The translations under genes were made by a program, and so were the position numbers. DNA of 10,442 bases, from positions 1 through 10,442 of the forward strand of contig CAZTFV010000042.1 of NCBI GenBank assembly GCA_964613075.1, given 5' to 3'. Source of the stretch: CAYWEP01 sp964613075 (GTDB lineage Bacteria; Patescibacteriota; Microgenomatia; Levybacterales; UBA12049). Of this stretch, positions 1-5,752 are shown piece after piece (position 1 is the stretch's first letter; each line of letters starts with the position of its first letter). Under the pieces are notes generated by a model. The model searched no databases. It saw only the letters and a list, made by a program, of their open reading frames with translations, and was not told the origin of the DNA.

Positions 1-1370
1 TTTTTGAATAGTATTCCCAAAACGGCAAGAAGGAAAAATAGAACACCGTTTGACAATTCTAACTGGAATAATAACCCGAGTAAAAAAAATGTTACAAATA
101 GCAGATGCGTTTTCCCTTGCAAGACTTTATACAGAAGCAAGAAAAATAGACCTGCGAAGAAAGGTATTGCAGACGTGTGATATGGCATTCTCACGCTAAC
201 CACGATGAGTGGAGAGGTCGCATAAAACAATGATGACAATAATCCAACTTTAGCGTTGAAATATTCTTTGCCGAGTTTGTAGACTAGATAGGTGCTTGCA
301 ACTCCAAACATTCCATAAAATAGAGCGGGAGCAACGGGATGAAAATTGCCAATGAGTAATGATAATGCGATAAAATAAATTGAAAGCGGCCCCTGATGAA
401 GCCAAGCAACAGATGATGGAATACCAACGAGCGGAATATTCCCGATCATGATCATTTCCCGTGCCGCCAGATAGTCTCTGCCGAAATCCCCGATAAACAT
501 CAGCAAATCCTGTATTTTGTAGAGATTCAGAAAAGCTGAAACTAGCAGTATTGCAAAAAGTAGTAACATTGGTACCTGAAGGAAGCGAAGAAATATTTCT
601 CCGATCAAGGCAGAAAGAAATCCGTGATATTTTTTAAAAAAAGAGTAACGATTCTGCTCATAGATTCGCTTTATCCAGTCCTTATTTCTGTTACTTCGTC
701 CTATATAGTGAATTATCTTCGCTTGCGGATAGTAAAGAATTTTCTTTCCCTTCTTTTGTATTCTGTAACAAAAATCTGCTTCCTCAAAATAGAGAAAGAA
801 TCGCTCATCAAAACCTCCGATAGCGTCAAATAATCTCTTACGAGTAAGCATGCACGCTCCGCTCACGACATCCACAACCTGTTCTCTGCTCCTATCTATC
901 TTATAAAGCCAATAGCGATGAGGAAAAAAAGTATTTAAAAACGAAAAGGCAACGATTGCTCCAGGTAGAAATGGCATTTCGCTGACCGTAGGCAGGATAT
1001 CACCGCGTGTATTACGCATTTGCGGACCCATCACACCGATATGTCTGTCTCTTCGTACACGACGAACCATATTTTCTATTGCTTTTTTCTCAAATAGCAC
1101 ATCTGGATTTGTTATAAGCAGATATTCTCCTCTTGCTACTGAGGAAGCCATATTAACCCCACGACCGTATCCGATATTTTTCTTATTTCGGATGATTCGA
1201 ACTATTCGGTTTTTGATAATCGATTTCGGCAAGGGCTTGGTGGACGCATTATCAACGATAATAATTTCATATGTAAAGTTTGAAACCGCATCGGGAATAG
1301 ATGCTATGGCACCAACTATTTCCGCCGGAGTGTTGAAATAAACAAAAATAATCGAAAGCGTCGGCTTCAT
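1..1370 (-). CDS. GT2 glycosyltransferase fused to a polytopic GT-C (GT39/ArnT-like) domain, partial
   Basis: The ATG at 1370-1368 opens 456 codons without a stop, so the C-terminus lies beyond the left edge. Residues 1-250 are a GT2 fold of the rhamnosyltransferase/WbbL type: MKPTLSIIFVYFNT start, VDNAS (39-43), NIGYGRGVN (65-73), NPDV metal/nucleotide loop (88-91), and GGFDERFFLYFEEADFCYR (185-203) with the acidic catalytic pair. A hydrophobic helix follows (about 266-283). GDFGRDYL (294-301) and HQGPLSIYF (325-333) then resemble the first outer loop of GT39/PMT_2 proteins, where an acidic residue serves catalysis. More membrane segments reach the edge. The inferred role is two sugar transfers in one chain, one cytoplasmic from a nucleotide sugar and one on the outer face from a polyprenyl-phosphate sugar. 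The start overlaps the upstream GT4 stop as ATGA, so translational coupling is likely. The GT2 call is firm. The GT-C call rests on one loop and hydrophobicity. Confidence 0.85.
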   Translation of the reverse strand, partial: MKPTLSIIFVYFNTPAEIVGAIASIPDAVSNFTYEIIIVDNASTKPLPKSIIKNRIVRIIRNKKNIGYGRGVNMASSVARGEYLLITNPDVLFEKKAIENMVRRVRRDRHIGVMGPQMRNTRGDILPTVSEMPFLPGAIVAFSFLNTFFPHRYWLYKIDRSREQVVDVVSGACMLTRKRLFDAIGGFDERFFLYFEEADFCYRIQKKGKKILYYPQAKIIHYIGRSNRNKDWIKRIYEQNRYSFFKKYHGFLSALIGEIFLRFLQVPMLLLFAILLVSAFLNLYKIQDLLMFIGDFGRDYLAAREMIMIGNIPLVGIPSSVAWLHQGPLSIYFIALSLLIGNFHPVAPALFYGMFGVASTYLVYKLGKEYFNAKVGLLSSLFYATSPLIVVSVRMPYHTSAIPFFAGLFFLLLYKVLQGKTHLLFVTFFLLGLLFQLELSNGVLFFLLAVLGILFK

Positions 1371-2473
1371 CCCATACTTTCAGCTACCCTACTGAGAATG
1401 CTCTCTATTTTTCCTGCTCCCTTCCCCCATACCCAGTGATCACAAACATCCTCTCTACATGCTTTACTCATACTTGTCAGTTTTTCTGGCTGAGAAAGAA
1501 GAGTAAGAATTCTTTTGCGAAGCTCTTCAGGATCACGTTTTACGAGATAGCCGATTTTATTATCTATGACTGTTTCTTTATATCCCCCTTCCTTCACCGC
1601 AATAACAGGAGTGCCGCACGACATTGCCTCAAGCGGAATAAGACCGAATGGCTCATTGTAGGCAAGACAAACGGCGATTTTTGACCGGGAGTAGAGAGTT
1701 GCAAGCATCCTATCATTGCTAATCCACTCCCGCTCACTCGCAAGTACCTTTACCGCTAAAGGTTCGTTTATATTGCGCAGCGCCCGATCCAGAAGATCAT
1801 ATCCGTCAACCTGCTCATAGGCTCCGACAAATAATACATCAATATCTTTTTCAACGTGTATGGGGACAAAAACGTGTGGGTCAATTCCCATATAGCAGAC
1901 CTCACTTGTTAGACCGTACGCAAATTTTATATTTTTCCTTGTGAATTTCGAATTCGCAAGAACTACGTCGGCTGAATGAATATTTATCGCATCGATTGCC
2001 TTGCGAACGCCTCGGTTCACACGTTCATATACGCGTCTAATAGTACCGAGCCGGGATGTCGAATCAAGGAATACTTCATATACCATCCGCAGTGGCTCCT
2101 GGCAGTAGTATACTGTTTTTGTTCTTAAGAAACGCAGAATAAATGGCGCTTGGGTAAAACGCGACGGCTCTACAAAAACAGCATCATACTTTTTTTTATC
2201 TATCTCCCGTGCTATTTTTCTGTGCAGGGCAAAAAGTTTATAGAGCTCAATTGTATCTTTATATAGCCTGGCCTGCCAGTTTTTTCCCGACCATTTTTTT
2301 TCCCGAAAAGGGTAGAAATGTACTGCTGAGAAATGGAGGGTTTCTTTTTCATTAGGTACTTCATCAACATAATAAAGATCAACCATGTGTCGTTTTATGA
2401 GATGTTTAGCAAACTCAACAACACTTCGTCTTGCCCCGCCGGCATGGAGCTCATGAAAAAAAGCAATTTTCAT
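1367..2473 (-). CDS. GT4-family glycosyltransferase
   Basis: This 368-residue GT-B enzyme probably transfers a sugar from a nucleotide donor to a growing lipid-linked glycan at the inner face of the membrane. The N-terminal loop HAGGARRSVVEFAKHL (about 10-25) carries the Gly-Gly typical of GT4 acceptor domains. LANSKFTRKNI (172-182) is the usual linker before the donor domain, DVLFVGAYE (212-220) starts the second Rossmann fold, and NEPFGLIPLEAMSCGTPV (273-290) contains an intact EX7E motif, Glu274 and Glu282. The length is normal for the family. ATG at 2473 is preferred over the in-frame TTG at 2479 because MKIAFFHE is the expected first strand. No Shine-Dalgarno site precedes it. It lies 56 bp after the flippase stop and overlaps the next gene by 4 bp. 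The sugar specificity cannot be read from the sequence. Confidence 0.9.
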   Translation of the reverse strand: MKIAFFHELHAGGARRSVVEFAKHLIKRHMVDLYYVDEVPNEKETLHFSAVHFYPFREKKWSGKNWQARLYKDTIELYKLFALHRKIAREIDKKKYDAVFVEPSRFTQAPFILRFLRTKTVYYCQEPLRMVYEVFLDSTSRLGTIRRVYERVNRGVRKAIDAINIHSADVVLANSKFTRKNIKFAYGLTSEVCYMGIDPHVFVPIHVEKDIDVLFVGAYEQVDGYDLLDRALRNINEPLAVKVLASEREWISNDRMLATLYSRSKIAVCLAYNEPFGLIPLEAMSCGTPVIAVKEGGYKETVIDNKIGYLVKRDPEELRKRILTLLSQPEKLTSMSKACREDVCDHWVWGKGAGKIESILSRVAESMG

Positions 2474-2520
2474 TAACAAAAGAAGTTATCTGTTTCTACC
2501 GTTTTGTAGTTTTGTTCGCT

Positions 2521-2529
2521 ATTATAGCA
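2521..2529 (-). promoter_or_regulatory. Extended -10 promoter for the GT4 gene
   Basis: On the minus strand the sequence reads TGCTATAAT, a perfect -10 box with the extended TGn element. It begins directly after the TAA stop of the flippase gene (2532-2530). I see no good -35 hexamer at 16-18 bp. The predicted start near 2514 would leave a leader of about 41 nt before the ATG at 2473. It would let the GT4 and fusion genes be transcribed apart from the flippase. Confidence 0.5.
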
Positions 2530-3771
2530 TTATTTCTTCCGCGAGGGTGAATGTCGTAGTACAGAAAACACACTGTAAGCAACATAAGGAATAGAAAATA
2601 CTGTAGCGATAAATGGTGAATAAGCGGCCCCTAGTAAACCGAATTTTTGAATAAGAAAAAATATGCTAATGATCAACACTCCAAAGCTTAAGATATTTAT
2701 CTTCATAACAATGTCCTGTTTTTTTACGGCATAAAAAAGTGGCTGCGTTGTACCCAATACTATCGCACGCAGTATCCCATATATGCCAAGCACCTGCAAA
2801 ATTGGTGCTGCCATTACCCACTGTGGGCCCAGAACTATCCGAATTATCTCCTTCGGAAAGAAGAAAAATATAAAACCTACAGGCAATAACAATATGCTTG
2901 TCAAAGCTACTACCTTTATAAATCCACGTAGTAACCGTTTTTTATCATCAACAATTTTGACGTATATAGGGAGTGTTACTTTTGCAACTACGTCGCTCCC
3001 TTCCGTTATAGGCAACATGGATATCCGATATGCTGTATCATACAATCCAAGCGCAGTTGTACCTAATATTTTACCAATGACGATATCGTCTCCATTTTCA
3101 AAGAGGTAATTAAAGATACCAGCAGCCGTTACCCATTTTCCTTTGCGCACAATATATCTAAAAATTGATTTGTGAAATTGCAGGGAGGGGGTAGGTTTTA
3201 CAAAGAGAAAAGAGAGAATGACCTCAAGCACCACTCCCCCAATAAACCCTCCTACAATACCAACAGGGGATCTAAAAATAATGGTAAGTATGACCGCAAA
3301 CAATGAGTCTGTAAAATAAAGAGCCGTTCGATAGTAAAACTCATAGTCAAAACGTAGATTTTTGTGAAAGAGAATAACGGAAGGATTGATAAATCCACGA
3401 ATAAATGGCACCAGGCTAATCAACCGCAAAAGTAAGGTTGCATCAGGCGCTGAGAAAAACGCGGCCACAAATGGTGCACTAAAGAAAATAACGAGAGATA
3501 TCAATATACCCCGGGTGATTGAAATTATCCAGGCTGTGTTAATATAACGATTAATATTATTTTTTTCCTGAAGAAGCACAATATTAATACCTGTTTCGGT
3601 AATAATTTCGGTAAACGTCAGAATAAGCGATGCAACTCCAAATACACCCAGTTGAGCTGGCGTGAGCATACGGGCAATAACCGCAATCCTACCAAATGCA
3701 ATAAGCCGAATAAAAAGCCGGGAAATACCCAACCAGGACATCCCTTTTACAGTTTCTTTCGTATATCCCAT
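2530..3771 (-). CDS. Wzx-type polysaccharide flippase (WzxC/TuaB-like)
   Basis: This 413-residue polytopic membrane protein belongs to the MOP/MATE-like polysaccharide exporter group (COG2244). The family moves undecaprenyl-linked oligosaccharides across the cytoplasmic membrane. The N-terminus (VKGMSWLGISRL, then ARMLTPAQLGVFGVAS) matches the usual first helix and loop. GDDIVIGKILG (227-237) and ALGLYDTAYRI (240-250) match the conserved central loop of WzxC/TuaB relatives. Roughly twelve hydrophobic helices span the chain, and its length is typical. The frame stays open to an ATG at 3846, but ATG 3771 is preferred: family homology begins there, and a good promoter (3787-3815) lies inside the longer version. 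It heads a minus-strand run with the GT4 and fusion genes, which suits export of the glycan they help assemble. The transported glycan is unknown. Confidence 0.9.
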   Translation of the reverse strand: MGYTKETVKGMSWLGISRLFIRLIAFGRIAVIARMLTPAQLGVFGVASLILTFTEIITETGINIVLLQEKNNINRYINTAWIISITRGILISLVIFFSAPFVAAFFSAPDATLLLRLISLVPFIRGFINPSVILFHKNLRFDYEFYYRTALYFTDSLFAVILTIIFRSPVGIVGGFIGGVVLEVILSFLFVKPTPSLQFHKSIFRYIVRKGKWVTAAGIFNYLFENGDDIVIGKILGTTALGLYDTAYRISMLPITEGSDVVAKVTLPIYVKIVDDKKRLLRGFIKVVALTSILLLPVGFIFFFFPKEIIRIVLGPQWVMAAPILQVLGIYGILRAIVLGTTQPLFYAVKKQDIVMKINILSFGVLIISIFFLIQKFGLLGAAYSPFIATVFSIPYVAYSVFSVLRHSPSRKK

Positions 3772-3786
3772 GTTTCTCTGCCTTAT

Positions 3787-3815
3787 ACTATAATGTATAT
3801 CTTCTAGGCTGACAA
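3787..3815 (-). promoter_or_regulatory. Sigma70-type promoter for the flippase operon
   Basis: On the minus strand, TTGTCA (3815-3810) and TATAGT (3792-3787) are separated by exactly 17 bp, a near-consensus housekeeping promoter. Transcription would start near 3780, giving a leader of only about 9 nt before the ATG at 3771. The -10 overlaps a -10 box for the opposite strand. Confidence 0.6.
3789..3794 (+). promoter_or_regulatory. -10 box for the divergent methyltransferase gene
   Basis: A perfect TATAAT lies on the plus strand and would start transcription near 3801, about 36 nt before the ATG at 3837. No convincing -35 hexamer is found at 16-18 bp, so strength is uncertain. Four of its six bases are shared with the minus-strand -10 box of the flippase promoter. 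Confidence 0.42.
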
Positions 3816-3836
3816 TTAACAGAATAAGAGAGAAAT

Positions 3837-4667
3837 ATGAAAACACTTAGTCCTGATATTTATACGGAACAATATTATTTATCAATTTGTCTGGGGGCAG
3901 AAGAATTCACGAAAAGTGGTGGAAAAGAATTACACCCACGCTTAAAAGAACTACTATCCCAAATTAACATCTCAAAACAGATGAAGGTACTTGATATCGG
4001 GTGTGGAAGAGGAGATATAGCACTCTACTTGGCAAAAAAAGCACAAGGAGTAATAGGGATAGATTATTCAAGGCATGCAATAAAGATTGCGCAAAATGCA
4101 AAAAAAAAATTCTCGAGGAATATCCAGAAAAAGACAAAATTCTTTATGATGAACGCAAAAAGAATGGCATTTCAAGATAATTACTTTGATGTAGTCTTTT
4201 GTATTGATGTATTTGAGCACCTTTACCCCAAAGAACTTGAGGCTGTATTACAGGAGATTAAACGGGTTTTGAAACCAAACGGATTATTATTTGTCCACAC
4301 TGGAACAAATCGGATTCTATATGATTACACATATAAATATTACATTTTACCCATAAATAAACTGCTTACATGGATTGACCAAACAATAAAAAAAACTTCG
4401 TATAGCCGGTTGCCCGATGACCCAAGAACAAAGATAGAAAAACAACAGCATGTGAATGAACCAACGTACTATTATCTCCTACACGTATTCAAAAAATATA
4501 ATTTTTCCGGAAAAATAAATGCAGAAGTAGGATATATTAAACCGATTAAGGGTCTAAAAACGCGTATTTATAATGCGTTAATTGCTTTGTACCCTCTTTC
4601 AAAATACTATCCTCTTAATCTCCTCTTTGGTTGGGTCTTTATCTGCTCAATGAAGAATAACAAATAG
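3837..4667 (+). CDS. Class I SAM-dependent methyltransferase
   Basis: This 276-residue protein has a Rossmann-type methyltransferase core. Motif I is VLDIGCGRG (51-59), which binds S-adenosylmethionine. Asp76 in GIDYS (74-78) is placed to hold the ribose hydroxyls. FDVVFCIDVFEHL (117-129) is the motif II region, and EIKRVLKPNGLLFVHTG (140-156) the motif III strand. Residues beyond about 160 are Tyr/Lys-rich and probably form the acceptor cap. By context it may methylate a sugar or glycan end, but the substrate is not shown. A purine-rich AGAGAG lies about 4 nt before the ATG, the nearest thing to a ribosome site in this window. The gene is clearly AT-richer than neighbouring glycosyltransferase genes and contains a run of ten A (4100-4109). 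Its last 61 bp overlap the convergent GT2 gene. Confidence 0.88.
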   Translation: MKTLSPDIYTEQYYLSICLGAEEFTKSGGKELHPRLKELLSQINISKQMKVLDIGCGRGDIALYLAKKAQGVIGIDYSRHAIKIAQNAKKKFSRNIQKKTKFFMMNAKRMAFQDNYFDVVFCIDVFEHLYPKELEAVLQEIKRVLKPNGLLFVHTGTNRILYDYTYKYYILPINKLLTWIDQTIKKTSYSRLPDDPRTKIEKQQHVNEPTYYYLLHVFKKYNFSGKINAEVGYIKPIKGLKTRIYNALIALYPLSKYYPLNLLFGWVFICSMKNNK

Positions 4668-5584
4668 CCTACAACCATTCCCGCGCTAACAGCAATATCA
4701 GAAGTAAGCTGCAACAATGGTAACCAATAAAGAGCTCGAATATCATTCACGTAACGAAAATTTTTTATTACTGACCAAAAGATATAGAGTAGTGTTAAGC
4801 CTCCTAGGAGATATACTGCTTGTATCGATTGCAGCATAAAAATAATTGTTACTAGCAGTATGGCAAAAAAATAACGAAGAATAGTAAGAATGGCCTTTGG
4901 TCTGAGAATTCCGGCTTCCGCATCGCCTAGTGCAAAGCGAAAAAACATGATGAACGCTTGTTTGAGATCGGTTCTTGGCTGCCAAGAGACAACGGCATCT
5001 CGTTTGAACACGATGGTTGCGTTCATTTTTTTTAAGCGGTTGGCAAATACATAATCCTCATTATGGGAAAATTCTTGCGGAAACCCACCAGCCTTTTTCC
5101 AGATTTCTTTTCTAAATGCCATCGACCGCGAAGCAGGCAAAAACGTTTTTGGATTAACCTTGTCCGGCATGACAAAGACGTACGGAACTAAACATTTCTC
5201 AAACACTGTTTTCGGCTTTGCCTTATAATATCCTGCAACAACATCAACTGAATGATTATCAAACGGTTGAATAATATTTTTCACCCAGTTTTTATCCAGA
5301 GTACATCCTGCGTCCGAAAGAAGAATAATATCCCCAGCTGCTTGTTTGATTCCTGCATTTCTCCCAACCGATCTGTTCCCGTGTTCTATTAAAATTTTGA
5401 ATTTTAACTTGTGTTTTTGACTTTTGATTTTTAACTTTTGAATTTGTTTAACCGTGCTATCTGTAGATCCGCCATCAACTATTATTATTTTATCAGGTTT
5501 TTTTGTTTGTTTGAAGAGTGAATCAACGTATGAAAGAATCGAATCCTGCTCATTTAAAACTGTTGTTACTAGTGAAACTTTCAT
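4607..5584 (-). CDS. GT2-family glycosyltransferase with C-terminal membrane helices
   Basis: This 325-residue enzyme has a GT-A domain: MKVSLVTTVLNEQ (1-13), VDGGSTDST (36-44), NRSVGRNAGI (70-79), LSDAGC as the DXD-like site (89-94), and HNEDYVFANRL (174-184) with the acidic catalytic pair. About three hydrophobic helices (roughly 236-256, 257-272 and 287-311) anchor it, with a basic tail. It probably adds a sugar to a lipid-linked acceptor at the inner membrane face. Residues 49-64 (QKLKIKSQKHKLKFKI) are encoded by a tandem heptamer repeat and look like an insertion in the loop after the second strand. ATG 5584 is preferred over the in-frame GTG at 5680, because the 32 extra codons read only through interspersed-repeat DNA and family homology starts at MKVSLV. 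No Shine-Dalgarno site is visible. Confidence 0.9.
   Translation of the reverse strand: MKVSLVTTVLNEQDSILSYVDSLFKQTKKPDKIIIVDGGSTDSTVKQIQKLKIKSQKHKLKFKILIEHGNRSVGRNAGIKQAAGDIILLSDAGCTLDKNWVKNIIQPFDNHSVDVVAGYYKAKPKTVFEKCLVPYVFVMPDKVNPKTFLPASRSMAFRKEIWKKAGGFPQEFSHNEDYVFANRLKKMNATIVFKRDAVVSWQPRTDLKQAFIMFFRFALGDAEAGILRPKAILTILRYFFAILLVTIIFMLQSIQAVYLLGGLTLLYIFWSVIKNFRYVNDIRALYWLPLLQLTSDIAVSAGMVVGYLLFFIEQIKTQPKRRLRG
5394..5441 (-). repeat. Tandem heptamer repeat inside the GT2 gene
   Basis: Reading the minus strand from 5441, the units are TCAAAAG, TTAAAAA, TCAAAAG, TCAAAAA, CACAAG, TTAAAAT and TCAAAAT. Six heptamers plus one hexamer make 48 nt, or sixteen codons, so the reading frame is kept. The encoded lysine-rich stretch replaces a loop that is usually shorter in GT2 proteins. 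Degenerate heptamer arrays are known as STRR sequences in cyanobacteria. A link to those is inference. Confidence 0.7.
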
Positions 5585-5591
5585 AATTATT

Positions 5592-5690
5592 GTTCGAGCG
5601 AACCCTTCGGTCATTCTGAGCGGAGCGAAGAATCTCAGGGCAAACTCCGTACTTTTTCTTCTCGATTCGCTTACGCTCACTCGAAGAGTA
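5592..5690. repeat. Interspersed palindromic repeats in the GT2 leader
   Basis: This stretch strings together short inverted repeats: GTTCG-AG-CGAAC (5592-5603), GTCATTCTGAG with CTCAG around an AGCGAAGAAT core (5610-5638), and an imperfect hairpin around GATTCGCTTACGCTCACTCG (5664-5683). The core GTCATTCTGAGC-GGAGCGAAGAATCTC is a motif found dispersed in many bacterial genomes. It fills the 5' leader of the GT2 gene and gives an in-frame but meaningless N-terminal extension ending in LRFFAPLRMTE. It resembles the element at 9411-9491 in its GTCATTCTG and AGAATCTC parts. Confidence 0.6.
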
Positions 5691-5716
5691 AAATATTAGG
5701 ACTTTAACAATCCCAC

Positions 5717-5746
5717 TTGCCCACTAATTGCAATTTCGTCTATTAT
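5717..5746 (+). promoter_or_regulatory. Promoter for the GT-C membrane protein, giving a leaderless start
   Basis: TTGCCC (5717-5722) and TATTAT (5741-5746) are 18 bp apart on the plus strand. The -10 lies six bases before the A of ATG at 5753, so the predicted transcript would begin at or within a base of the start codon. Confidence 0.45.
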
Positions 5747-5750
5747 AGCA
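5742..5750 (-). promoter_or_regulatory. Extended -10 promoter for the GT2 gene
   Basis: The minus strand reads TGCTATAAT, the same nine bases as the promoter element at 2529-2521. Transcription from about 5735 would give a leader of about 150 nt containing the palindromic repeats before the ATG at 5584. It shares its core with the plus-strand -10 box TATTAT. Confidence 0.42.
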
Positions 5751-5752
5751 GC

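Noticed and set aside
624..833. A 69-codon plus-strand open frame within the fusion gene
   Set aside because: It lies opposite a clear GT2/GT-C reading frame and has no domain or start signal.
3772..3846. A 25-residue N-terminal extension of the flippase starting at 3846
   Set aside because: It would begin upstream of the best promoter, overlap the divergent gene start, and add residues outside family homology.
4100..4109. Programmed frameshift at a ten-A run in the methyltransferase
   Set aside because: The frame is continuous before and after the run with all motifs in order, and no alternative product of useful length is evident.
5394..5441. A CRISPR array or direct-repeat regulatory iteron
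   Set aside because: Units are 6-7 bp with no spacers and lie within a coding frame, so neither interpretation fits.
5585..5680. An N-terminal extension of the GT2 protein from a GTG at 5680
   Set aside because: The extension is a translation of interspersed palindromic repeats, and the GT2 fold starts exactly at MKVSLV.
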